From Lachnospiraceae bacterium (GTDB taxonomy: Bacteria; Bacillota; Clostridia; Lachnospirales; Lachnospiraceae): DNA of 5,411 nucleotides. A model generated the notes under the pieces. It was not told the DNA's origin. It ran no database searches and saw nothing but the letters and a program-made list of their open reading frames with translations. Positions within the stretch are counted from its first letter, which is position 1; every line of letters starts with the position of its first letter. The stretch covers positions 1 through 5,411 of the forward strand of contig JAKSRN010000139.1 of NCBI GenBank assembly GCA_024403585.1, given 5' to 3'. Shown here piece by piece: positions 1-5,411 of this stretch. The translations under genes were made by a program, and so were the position numbers.

Positions 1-635
1 GCCTGAAGGGCATCCAGTTCGTCATCAACTGATACAGGTTCTTCAGACTTCAGCTCCATGTTGTCGTATTTTGCCTGGAGAGCATCCATGGAGGATTCTT
101 TCTCTGTCTTATTCAGCTCAGCTTTGGCAGCAGCAACATCTTTTTCGTGTTTTGCCTGCTCCTCAAGTTTCGCAAGAGTATCTTTGGCAGAAGAGTCGTT
201 CTTTGCTGACATCTCCTGGATCTTGTTGATCGCTTCCTGTGCAGCAGCCTCAGCCTGGGTGGCCTTGATGGACTGCTTTCTTGCTTTCATATCTTCAATC
301 TTATCTACAAGATCATCATTCATCTTGCGAAGCTGCTGAGCCTGCTCGGATTTTACTCGGTAAACCTCGGCTACACGCTCGCGCACCTTGGTCTGATTGT
401 TTTTCTCGGTAAGGAAACGACGTGCATCGTTCTCATTGCCTGCCTGTACAGCTTTGGCAGCATAAATCTGCAGGTCAGAGATCTGACGGTCACACTGGTC
501 AAGTTCAGCCCGTGCTTTTTTCTCTTCTTCCGTTGCTTCTTCCGCAGCTTTACGTACTTCTTTATAGTTTTTGATCATCTCGATAATGAAGTCATCTACA
601 TCTTTTTCTTTTGGTTTTTTCTTGAAAAAAGCCAT
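1..635 (-). CDS. PspA/IM30 (ESCRT-III-like) family protein, 3' end cut by window edge
   Basis: An open frame reads from ATG at 633-635 down to the left edge without a stop (211 complete codons), so the C-terminus lies outside the window. The protein begins MAFFKKKPKEKD and is almost entirely charged, Ala/Gln-rich helix, predicted coiled coil. Residues 59-78 contain AAKAVQAGNENDARRFLTEK, matching the PspA/IM30 signature (QxGxExxARxxLxxK). Residues of the type DKIEDMKARKQSIKATQAEAA follow, as in the second long helix of the family. Known family members polymerise on the inner face of the cytoplasmic membrane and help maintain it under stress. No signal peptide or membrane segment is seen. The N-terminus is about 15 residues shorter than in classical PspA/IM30, and a short basic stretch stands where amphipathic helix 0 usually is. 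The start is supported by AAAGGAA about 9 bases upstream. Family assignment is firm; true PspA orthology is not. Confidence 0.85.
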   Translation of the reverse strand, partial: MAFFKKKPKEKDVDDFIIEMIKNYKEVRKAAEEATEEEKKARAELDQCDRQISDLQIYAAKAVQAGNENDARRFLTEKNNQTKVRERVAEVYRVKSEQAQQLRKMNDDLVDKIEDMKARKQSIKATQAEAAAQEAINKIQEMSAKNDSSAKDTLAKLEEQAKHEKDVAAAKAELNKTEKESSMDALQAKYDNMELKSEEPVSVDDELDALQ

Positions 636-663
636 CTGCTTATTTCCTTTCTTTATAGACTTC

Positions 664-690
664 AGGTAGTCCGGAACGGAATATCTACCT
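664..690 (-). promoter_or_regulatory. Inverted repeat/hairpin at predicted 5' end of the PspA-like mRNA
   Basis: Plus-strand AGGTAG (664-669) pairs with CTACCT (685-690). Inside them TCCG (670-673) pairs with CGGA (677-680) around GAA, leaving ATAT (681-684) as a one-sided bulge. The stem totals 10 bp. Because the promoter predicts a start near 690, the transcript would open with this stem-loop. It has no U-run, so it is not a terminator. It could stabilise the mRNA 5' end or be a dyad operator; the sequence does not decide. Confidence 0.5.
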
Positions 691-696
691 TTCTAT

Positions 697-725
697 ATAG
701 TATCACAAAAAGGTTTGACTGAAAA
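697..725 (-). promoter_or_regulatory. Probable sigma-A promoter of the PspA-like gene
   Basis: On the minus strand TTTTCA (720-725) is followed after 17 bases by TACTAT (697-702), with TG one base upstream of the -10, which makes an extended -10 box. Predicted transcription start is near base 690. The -35 box sits directly after the stop codon of the LysR gene (727-729). This is a match by eye only. Confidence 0.55.
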
Positions 726-726
726 C

Positions 727-1617
727 TCATTCTTCTGCAGTTTTTTTCATGATATATTTCAGAAAATGCGAAGTTTCCTTGCTTAATGCGCGGTCATTGC
801 GGAATATACAGCCGAAAAGAATCGGTTTGTCATCTCCATAGAGGGAGACGGACGGTCTTGGATCGGTATCCTGTCCATGACTGGAGAAGGAGGAACTGAT
901 ATTTCCGAGAGAAGTTTCGTCCAGCATCTTATTCATAAGATAGTCACTGTTGGTTGTGATCGCAACACGGTAATTGTGGCTGTTTCCATCCTGCAGCCTT
1001 GTGGAATTCCAGAAGGATCGCAGGGCGAATTCATCTTCGTATCCCTGGATCAGAGCAATTTCCTCAGCATTTTCCTCCTGATATCCGGCACCCAGGTAGA
1101 GCAGGGCGCTCATCTTTTTCAGAGGGGTAAATGCCAAATGGTTGTCAGACAGCTGGCGTTCCAGGAAAGGCAGCTGCTGTTCCATCACATAGATGAAAGC
1201 AAGGCTGGCAGATCCGGAGATCAGGCTGTTAATGATATCGTGGGTGCTGGAACTTAAGAATGTGTAGTTTACGGAAGGCGATGCATACTCCTGATAGTAG
1301 CAGCAGAAGGCATCTGCCATCCAGGAACTTGGATTGGTGAGGATCTTAAGCTCGGTTCGGGCACTTTGACTGGAACAGTTCAGGATGCGGTCAGCACAGT
1401 CCAGAGTGGCTGTGGCATATTCATAGATCTGGCGTCCTTTCTCAGTCAGCTCCACGCCGGTCTGACTGCGTTTGAACAAAGTCTGCCCCAGTTCGACTTC
1501 CAGGGATCGGATGACTTTACTGACGTTGGACTGGGTGGTGAACAGAAGACCGGATGCTTTTCTGAAAGAAAGGGTCTCGGCACAAATGACAAAATACTGT
1601 AGTTGTTTTAATTCCAT
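727..1617 (-). CDS. LysR-family transcriptional regulator
   Basis: The 296-residue protein has the usual LysR length and layout. A winged helix-turn-helix fills about residues 1-60 (MELKQLQYFVICAET, then LLFTTQSNVSKVIRSLE as the recognition region and LFKRSQTGVELTEKG as the wing). A linker helix covers about 62-85. From about residue 90 comes a periplasmic-binding-protein-like effector domain (ELKILTNPSSWMADAF...), which is poorly conserved, so the ligand cannot be named. The protein should act as a cytoplasmic DNA-binding tetramer or dimer. The start at ATG 1615-1617 is supported by GGAG about 8 bases upstream and by starting at the canonical MELKQLQYF. It follows the transketolase operon in the same direction, but a terminator and a structured element lie between, so it is probably transcribed separately. 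There is no divergent neighbour of the kind LysR genes often control, so its target is unknown. No clear terminator is visible before the downstream PspA-like gene. Confidence 0.93.
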   Translation of the reverse strand: MELKQLQYFVICAETLSFRKASGLLFTTQSNVSKVIRSLEVELGQTLFKRSQTGVELTEKGRQIYEYATATLDCADRILNCSSQSARTELKILTNPSSWMADAFCCYYQEYASPSVNYTFLSSSTHDIINSLISGSASLAFIYVMEQQLPFLERQLSDNHLAFTPLKKMSALLYLGAGYQEENAEEIALIQGYEDEFALRSFWNSTRLQDGNSHNYRVAITTNSDYLMNKMLDETSLGNISSSFSSHGQDTDPRPSVSLYGDDKPILFGCIFRNDRALSKETSHFLKYIMKKTAEE

Positions 1618-1654
1618 ATTACTATCTCCGTTAACGATTACTGACTCTGTTCCT

Positions 1655-1684
1655 ATTATAAATGTATAGAAAAGGAGTACGCAA
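1655..1684 (-). promoter_or_regulatory. Candidate promoter of the LysR gene
   Basis: On the minus strand a perfect -10 TATAAT (1655-1660) is preceded after 18 bases by TTGCGT (1679-1684), a half match to TTGACA. Predicted start is near 1648, giving a leader of about 30 bases that contains the GGAG ribosome binding site. The -10 is convincing and the -35 weak, as is common for activator-dependent or autoregulated genes. Confidence 0.45.
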
Positions 1685-1760
1685 CCGACCCAGGGGGATA
1701 TTACGAATGAAACACGTTATGCGAGTTTTGTTCGTTCGTGAACAATCCTGAGATCCACGC

Positions 1761-1793
1761 AAAGAAAAGAGCGGAAGTCCATGACTTCCGCTC
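1761..1793 (-). terminator. Rho-independent terminator of the transketolase operon
   Basis: A perfect 11-bp inverted repeat is visible: GAGCGGAAGTC (1769-1779), three-base loop, GACTTCCGCTC (1783-1793). On the minus strand it is followed directly by TTTTCTTT (1768-1761), the U-rich tail of an intrinsic terminator. On the plus strand the hairpin is followed by AAAGTATT, so it works in the minus direction only. It lies about 100 bases after the stop of the transketolase C-terminal subunit, which is further than usual. The gap is filled by two other hairpins. Confidence 0.8.
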
Positions 1794-1856
1794 AAAGTAT
1801 TTACGCGAAGGCAACGAGCCAAGTGCATGCTGGCATGGATTTGGCGACTGCCCGCG

Positions 1857-1893
1857 AACGAGCGAAACAAAGCAGAGCGTGTTTCGTCTCGTT
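1857..1893. other. 13-bp bulged stem-loop touching the transketolase stop codon
   Basis: AACGAGCGAAACA (1857-1869) pairs with TGTTTCGTCTCGTT (1880-1893) over 13 bp with one bulged T (1887) and a 10-base loop. Its outer base, 1893, is the last base of the transketolase TAA codon. No U-run follows on either strand, so it is not a terminator by itself. It may protect the 3' end of the tkt transcript, or simply be one end of the structured intergenic element. Confidence 0.55.
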
Positions 1894-2834
1894 TATCTGA
1901 TCCAGTTTTTAACAGTTTCAGCGATCCGTTTTCCGGATAAGCCGTATTTATCAAGCAGACCCAAAGCAGGTCCGGATTCTCCATAACAATCCTGCATACC
2001 GATTCGTTTTACAGGAGTTGGTCTCTTCTCTGAGAGCACTTCACAGACTGCACTTCCCAGTGCACCAAGTACGGAATGCTCCTCGATGGTAACAACTTTT
2101 TTACAGTCCTCTGCAGCCTTCAGAACCAGGCTTTCATCCAGTGGTTTGATGGTTGGCATATTGATGACTCTTGCCTGGATTCCTTCTTCTGCAAGGAACT
2201 CTGCGCAGACAAGCGCTTCCTGTACCATGATACCGCAGGCGATCAGAGCTACATCAGTTCCTTCACGAAGAACACGTCCTTTACCGATTGTAAAACTGTA
2301 GTCTTCTGTGTCGTTGATCACAGCAACAGGCTGTCTGCCGAAACGAAGGTAAACAGGTCCCACATGCTCATAGGCAGCTTTCAGTGCTGCTCTTGCCTCG
2401 ATATCATCGGATGGGCAGATGACAGTCATGCCGGGAATGGTACGCATAAGAGTCAGATCTTCATTACACTGGTGGGTTGCACCGTCTTCGCCGGCTGAGA
2501 TACCGCCATGGGTGGAACAGATCTTCACGTTCAGGTGTGGGTAGCCAATAGAGTTGCGGATCTGCTCAAAGACACGTCCGACAACGAACATGGCAAAGGA
2601 GCACACGAAAGGTACACGACCGGTGGTTGCGATACCCGCAGCCATGCTCATCATGTTTGCTTCGGCGATTCCGCAGTCAACAAAACGCTCCGGATATTTC
2701 TGGCGGAAGGTATTGGTCATGGTGGCCATGGCAACATCTGCATCCATTACAATAAAGTCATCGTGCTCTGCTGCCAGTGCAGTAAGTCCTTCTCCGAGGC
2801 TTACGCGGGTTGCGATTTTCTTAACGTCTGCCAT
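1893..2834 (-). CDS. tkt: Transketolase, C-terminal subunit (pyrimidine-binding and C-terminal domains)
   Basis: The 313-residue protein is the second half of a split transketolase (EC 2.2.1.1). With its partner it transfers two-carbon ketol units between sugar phosphates in the cytoplasm (xylulose-5-P with ribose-5-P or erythrose-4-P). Residues 5-165 form the pyrimidine-binding domain: RFVDCGIAEANM (50-61) contains Glu58, the residue expected to activate thiamine diphosphate, and GEDGATHQ (115-122) is the conserved substrate/cofactor loop. Residues about 185-305 form the transketolase C-terminal domain (VALIACGIMVQEAL; VVTIEEHSVLGALG). The length fits the family's split form. It starts at ATG 2832-2834, overlapping the upstream stop by one base (TAATG), with AGGTGA about 7 bases before it inside the preceding gene, implying translational coupling. 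Subunit assignment is firm. 1-deoxyxylulose-5-phosphate synthase is excluded because that enzyme is a single ~620-residue chain with different motifs. Confidence 0.95.
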   Translation of the reverse strand: MADVKKIATRVSLGEGLTALAAEHDDFIVMDADVAMATMTNTFRQKYPERFVDCGIAEANMMSMAAGIATTGRVPFVCSFAMFVVGRVFEQIRNSIGYPHLNVKICSTHGGISAGEDGATHQCNEDLTLMRTIPGMTVICPSDDIEARAALKAAYEHVGPVYLRFGRQPVAVINDTEDYSFTIGKGRVLREGTDVALIACGIMVQEALVCAEFLAEEGIQARVINMPTIKPLDESLVLKAAEDCKKVVTIEEHSVLGALGSAVCEVLSEKRPTPVKRIGMQDCYGESGPALGLLDKYGLSGKRIAETVKNWIR

Positions 2835-3661
2835 TATGCTTCACCTGCTTTCTCAAGTTCCTCTTTTGCCTGAAGATACTGTTCTTCTGTCATGCCTTTT
2901 CCATGCCAGCCCACCTGATTCTCCATAAAGGAAACACCTTTTCCCTTGATGGTCTTACAGATAATGCAGGTTGGTTTGGATTTTACTGTTCTTGCCTCAT
3001 CAAGGGCAGCACAGATCGCAGCAGTGTCGTGACCGTCTTCCAGAACAATTACATGGAAGTTGAAGGCACGGAATTTATCATCCAGTGGATAAGGGGAGTT
3101 AACCTCTTCCAGAGTTCCGTCAATCTGCAGATTGTTGTTATCAACAAAAACTACCAGATTGTCCAGTTTGTGTGAGCCTGCAAACATAGCTGCCTCCCAG
3201 ACCTGTCCTTCCTGGATCTCACCATCACCCAGAAGAGTGTATACACGGAAGTCATCACCAAAGAGTTTGGCAGAGAGTGCCATGCCGGTTGCAGCGGAAA
3301 CACCCTGTCCTAAGGAACCGGTGGACATATCAACACCCGGTGTGTGTTTCATATCTGGATGTCCCTGAAGGAAGCCGCCCATTTTTCTTAATGTAAGCAG
3401 ATCTTCGTGGGAAAAGTACCCCTTCATGGAAAGAACAGAGTAAAGGGCAGGAGCAGCATGTCCCTTGGAAAGAACAAAACGGTCTCTTGCCGGCCAGTCC
3501 GGGTTGGATGGGTCAATGTTCATCTCTTTATAGTAAAGGCATGCCAGAATGTCTGCAGTAGACAGTGATCCGCCCGGATGACCGGATCCGGAGGCATGCA
3601 ATGCTTCGATGATGTTCAGCCTGATCTCATTGGCGATCTTTGGCAGATTGCTTGTTTGCAT
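2834..3661 (-). CDS. tkt: Transketolase, N-terminal subunit (thiamine-diphosphate-binding)
   Basis: The 275-residue protein is the pyrophosphate-binding half of a split transketolase. Visible motifs are SGSGHPGGSLS (24-34, catalytic-site His28), DRFVLSKGHAAPALY (60-74, His68), GSLGQG (115-120), and the thiamine diphosphate/Mg motif GDGEIQEG (145-152) ending in DNNN (174-177), with Asp146 and an Asn of 175-177 as expected metal ligands. TIKGKGVSFMEN (237-248) and WHGKG (252-256) complete the active site. The protein ends where one-chain transketolases enter their central domain, and the missing half is the next gene, so this is the normal split form and not a truncation. The start at ATG 3659-3661 is supported by AAAGGGGAT about 9 bases upstream. 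It is first in a two-gene operon, 195 bases after the PPK2 gene, and its leader carries a terminator-like hairpin. Confidence 0.95.
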   Translation of the reverse strand: MQTSNLPKIANEIRLNIIEALHASGSGHPGGSLSTADILACLYYKEMNIDPSNPDWPARDRFVLSKGHAAPALYSVLSMKGYFSHEDLLTLRKMGGFLQGHPDMKHTPGVDMSTGSLGQGVSAATGMALSAKLFGDDFRVYTLLGDGEIQEGQVWEAAMFAGSHKLDNLVVFVDNNNLQIDGTLEEVNSPYPLDDKFRAFNFHVIVLEDGHDTAAICAALDEARTVKSKPTCIICKTIKGKGVSFMENQVGWHGKGMTEEQYLQAKEELEKAGEA

Positions 3662-3694
3662 GGTGTTTGATCCCCTTTCAAAATATAAAGCAGT

Positions 3695-3750
3695 AAAAAA
3701 GCAAGGTGCATGTGACCGGTTCCGATTAGCCGGTTTTATACACCTTGCTT
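3695..3750 (-). terminator. Terminator-like hairpin in the transketolase leader (PPK2 terminator or attenuator)
   Basis: On the minus strand AAGCAAGGTG (3750-3741) pairs perfectly with CACCTTGCTT (3708-3699), followed by U residues to 3695 (six T in a row including the stem end). The long loop holds a second stem, ACCGG/CCGGT (3715-3719 with 3730-3734). It ends only about 33 bases before the transketolase start codon, next to its ribosome binding site, leaving no room for a promoter between. It either stops read-through from PPK2 while tkt transcription starts within its 5' arm, or it is a leader attenuator. Confidence 0.6.
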
Positions 3751-3756
3751 ATTATA
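3751..3756 (-). promoter_or_regulatory. Candidate -10 box for transketolase, adjoining the hairpin
   Basis: A perfect TATAAT lies on the minus strand immediately before the 5' arm of the leader hairpin. No good -35 is visible 17-18 bases upstream (AGAAAA). A start from it would fall near 3744, inside the hairpin arm, so such transcripts could not form the full terminator. It may be a chance AT-rich match. Confidence 0.35.
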
Positions 3757-3785
3757 GGCACATTGCTTTTTACTTTTCTATGTAC

Positions 3786-3814
3786 ATAATATGGAATTTT
3801 CTATCAGAAATCCA
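3786..3814 (-). promoter_or_regulatory. Alternative weak promoter candidate for transketolase
   Basis: On the minus strand TGGATT (3809-3814) and TATTAT (3786-3791) are 17 bases apart. The -35 matches consensus at only three positions. A start near 3779 would give a leader of about 118 bases that includes both competing hairpin arms, which is what an attenuation model would need. Confidence 0.25.
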
Positions 3815-3856
3815 TACTACTTCAAACAAGATATACAAGTGCAGTAAATTAATGAT

Positions 3857-5335
3857 TTAATTTCCAAGTGCTTTTTTCAGTTCAGCGATCACGATCTTCA
3901 GGGCCTTAATGCGGGCATACTGTTTGTCCACAGACTCCAGGATATACCAAGGGGCAAAAGTGGTGCTTGTCTTCTCCAGCATCTCGTTGATGGCAACTTC
4001 ATAAAGATCCCACTTTTCGCGGTTTCTCCAGTCCTCATCAGTGATCTTCCACTGTTTCTCCGGTGTGTTCTGACGGTCAGTGAAACGCTGCAGCTGGGTA
4101 TCCTTGTCAATCTGCACCCAGAATTTGATTACTACAGCACCCCAGTCAGTAAGATCACGCTCAAACTCATTCATCTCCAGGAAAGCTCTCTGCCAGTCTT
4201 TCTCGCTGCAGAATCCTTCCAGACGCTCTACCATGACACGGCCATACCAGGTACGGTCAAAGATGGCGATGTGACCGGTTCTTGGAAGGCGGTTATAGAA
4301 GCGCCACAGGTAATGGCGGTTTTTCTCCGGCGGAAGTGGGCTTGCGATCGGATGAACAGTATAGCCTCTCGGATCCAGGGATTCCGTCAGACGCTTGATG
4401 TTGCCGCCTTTTCCGGCAGCGTCCCAGCCTTCGTAGGCGATGATCACAGGGATGCCCTTGCGGTAGAGACGGTTATGCAGGTGACGGAGTTCCTTCTGCA
4501 GGCGTTTCAGCTCTGATTTATAGGTCTTGTCTGTGGTAACGCAGTCAGCAAGCGGAATGTCAGCAAGCGGTGTGACTGCATTCTTTGGAAAATGATCCTT
4601 GAGAAGAGGAGAATCAGCTCCCGGTCTGTTTGCCAGGGCTTTTTCAATCTCTGCATTCAGAATCTGTAAAAATGCCAGCTCCGCATCTTTCTTGTTTGCC
4701 CCGTCAATGATATGCCATGGCGCATAGGTACGGTCAGTCTTTGCGATGCAGGAATTAAAGGTTTCCTGATATTCCTTATAGCGGCGGTTCTGTTCCAGAT
4801 CGGAAGTGGATACACGCCAGCCTGTATCTTCATCGCCAAGAAGAGCCTTCTGTCGTTTGCTCTGCTCCTCTTTGGAAATATTCAGGAAGACTTTCACCAG
4901 AAGATAGCCGTTGTCTACCAGCTGTCTTTCAAAAGAGAGGATAGAGTCCAGGTGTTTTACGCAGGTCTGTGGATCGGCTTCTTTGGACAGTAATTCATCT
5001 GCATACTGTGAAAACCATCCGGAATCCATAAAGACAAATTTGCCGTTTTCAGGGATCTGTGTGAAATATCTCCATAAGAAAGGTTTTCTCTTATCTTCTT
5101 CACGGATCACTTCCAGTGAAGCTACATTATAAAAACGTGGATCCATCTGCTGGATGGCTTTTCCGATCAGACTGCCCTTGCCGGCAGCAGCCCAGCCCTC
5201 CACCAGAACAAGAACAGGAAGCTTGGCTTCTGCTGTTTTATTCTGAAAATCCGTTAATCTTGCCCGTTCTTCTTTCAGTCGGATCTTACGAATCTTTTCC
5301 GGTGAGAGGTTGTCAGTGTTTTTCTCTTTTCCCAT
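3857..5335 (-). CDS. pap: Class II PPK2: polyphosphate:AMP phosphotransferase (two-domain)
   Basis: The 492-residue protein consists of two tandem PPK2 (P-loop kinase) domains, the length and layout of class II PPK2/PAP, which uses polyphosphate to phosphorylate AMP to ADP in the cytoplasm. The C-terminal domain has an intact Walker A (EGWDAAGKGG, 302-311, Lys309), the lid/Walker B motif FDRTWYGR (359-366, Asp360, Arg361) and APWYI (461-465). The N-terminal domain shows the same layout in weaker form: EGWAAAGKGS (46-55), where the Asp of the motif is Ala49; MDSGWF (103-108), where Arg and Tyr are replaced; and APWHII (205-210). In characterised class II enzymes the C-terminal domain is the active one, and this sequence fits that. 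The start at ATG 5333-5335 has a strong GGAGGG about 8 bases upstream. It appears to be a single-gene unit with its own promoter. Exact nucleotide preference cannot be read from the sequence. Confidence 0.93.
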   Translation of the reverse strand: MGKEKNTDNLSPEKIRKIRLKEERARLTDFQNKTAEAKLPVLVLVEGWAAAGKGSLIGKAIQQMDPRFYNVASLEVIREEDKRKPFLWRYFTQIPENGKFVFMDSGWFSQYADELLSKEADPQTCVKHLDSILSFERQLVDNGYLLVKVFLNISKEEQSKRQKALLGDEDTGWRVSTSDLEQNRRYKEYQETFNSCIAKTDRTYAPWHIIDGANKKDAELAFLQILNAEIEKALANRPGADSPLLKDHFPKNAVTPLADIPLADCVTTDKTYKSELKRLQKELRHLHNRLYRKGIPVIIAYEGWDAAGKGGNIKRLTESLDPRGYTVHPIASPLPPEKNRHYLWRFYNRLPRTGHIAIFDRTWYGRVMVERLEGFCSEKDWQRAFLEMNEFERDLTDWGAVVIKFWVQIDKDTQLQRFTDRQNTPEKQWKITDEDWRNREKWDLYEVAINEMLEKTSTTFAPWYILESVDKQYARIKALKIVIAELKKALGN

Positions 5336-5374
5336 TTCGTTTCCCTCCGATACATCAGTTTAGATTATGATTCT

Positions 5375-5403
5375 ATTATACAGAAAAAAGATGGAAATTT
5401 GTA
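5375..5403 (-). promoter_or_regulatory. Probable promoter of the PPK2 gene
   Basis: On the minus strand a perfect -10 TATAAT (5375-5380) is preceded after 17 bases by TACAAA (5398-5403), a poor -35. The spacer holds a T-rich run. The predicted start near 5368 leaves a leader of about 33 bases ending in the GGAGGG ribosome binding site (5344-5349). The upstream side is cut by the window edge. Confidence 0.5.
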
Positions 5404-5411
5404 TAGAAAAG

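Larger units (their letters stand above)
1703..1893. repeat. Multi-hairpin, CpG-rich intergenic element, suspected dispersed repeat
   Basis: Nearly the whole space between the transketolase stop and the LysR promoter folds into consecutive inverted repeats. ACGAATGAA (1703-1711) can pair with TTCGTTCGT (1731-1739), and alternatively TTGTTC (1728-1733) with GAACAA (1740-1745). The 11-bp terminator stem follows (1769-1793). A nested stem comes next: CGCG (1804-1807)/CGCG (1853-1856), GGC (1810-1812)/GCC (1850-1852), GCCAAG (1818-1823)/TTTGGC (1840-1845) and CATG (1826-1829)/CATG (1834-1837). The last stem is 1857-1893. There are eleven CpG between 1804 and 1891, unlike the flanking genes. I have an unverified recollection of similar text recurring between genes in Lachnospiraceae genomes. 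Only one copy is present here, so the repeat status is inference. Boundaries are approximate. Confidence 0.45.

Noticed and set aside
58..339. 93-codon plus-strand open frame rich in Ser, Ala and Phe
   Set aside because: It is antisense to the PspA-like gene. The apparent membrane-like composition is the mirror of Lys/Glu/Ala codons on the coding strand.
1631..1984. 117-codon minus-strand open frame across the tkt 3' end and the intergenic element
   Set aside because: It overlaps the C-terminal end of transketolase out of frame, runs through several strong hairpins and the terminator, has no ribosome binding site, and its peptide is Arg/Ser-rich low-quality sequence typical of a translated structured repeat.
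1738..1986. 82-codon plus-strand open frame in the same intergenic region
   Set aside because: It has no ribosome binding site or promoter on the plus strand, its peptide has no family resemblance, and it runs antisense into transketolase. Its openness follows from the structured element.
3766..3783. Possible leader peptide (minus strand ATG TAC ATA GAA AAG TAA) before transketolase
   Set aside because: No ribosome binding site precedes it, the peptide has no run of a regulatory amino acid, and such micro-frames are expected by chance in AT-rich leaders.
3791..3815. AT-rich hairpin (ATGGA/TCCAT with inner TTTCT/AGAAA) as a PPK2 terminator
   Set aside because: The stem is AT-rich with a two-base bulge and is not followed by a U-run on either strand. 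The 3695-3750 hairpin is the better candidate.
1..5411. CRISPR array, tRNA, rRNA, insertion sequence or phage genes
   Set aside because: No regularly spaced direct repeats, no tRNA or rRNA signatures, and no transposase, integrase or phage-like protein in any plausible frame.

Overview
This window looks like a chromosomal piece of a low- to mid-GC Firmicute, most probably a gut Clostridia of the Lachnospiraceae type (Blautia/Ruminococcus-like). The basis is strong GGAGG-type ribosome binding sites, a transketolase split into two subunits, a two-domain polyphosphate:AMP phosphotransferase, and the codon style. The family-level placement is inference, not something the sequence proves. All recognisable genes are on the minus strand, so transcription runs from right to left.

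In transcription order, the window holds four blocks. (1) A two-domain class II PPK2 (polyphosphate:AMP phosphotransferase, 3857-5335) has its own TATAAT -10 box and a strong ribosome binding site. (2) A 195-base leader/intergenic region (3662-3856) carries a 10-bp terminator-like hairpin with a U-run just before the transketolase genes. A second, nearly identical 5' arm upstream could compete for the same 3' arm. (3) The split transketolase follows: N-terminal subunit (2834-3661) and C-terminal subunit (1893-2834), overlapping by one base as TAATG, so clearly one operon. (4) A 275-base region (1618-1892) is packed with inverted repeats, including a clear intrinsic terminator (1761-1793). A LysR-family regulator (727-1617) comes next. 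Last is the 5' part of a PspA/IM30-family membrane-stress protein (635 down to base 1, running off the left edge), with its own promoter and a hairpin at the predicted mRNA 5' end.

Functionally these are mostly housekeeping and stress genes. The transketolase serves the non-oxidative pentose phosphate pathway. PPK2 regenerates ADP from AMP with polyphosphate. The PspA-like protein probably supports the cell envelope. The LysR protein is a transcription factor of unknown ligand; its position after the tkt terminator does not prove that it controls the neighbours.

I see no CRISPR array, tRNA, rRNA, transposase or obviously new multi-gene system. The parts most worth a second look are non-coding: the CpG-rich, multi-hairpin element after the transketolase operon (possibly a dispersed repeat), the tkt leader with two competing hairpin arms, and the hairpin at the start of the pspA-like transcript.
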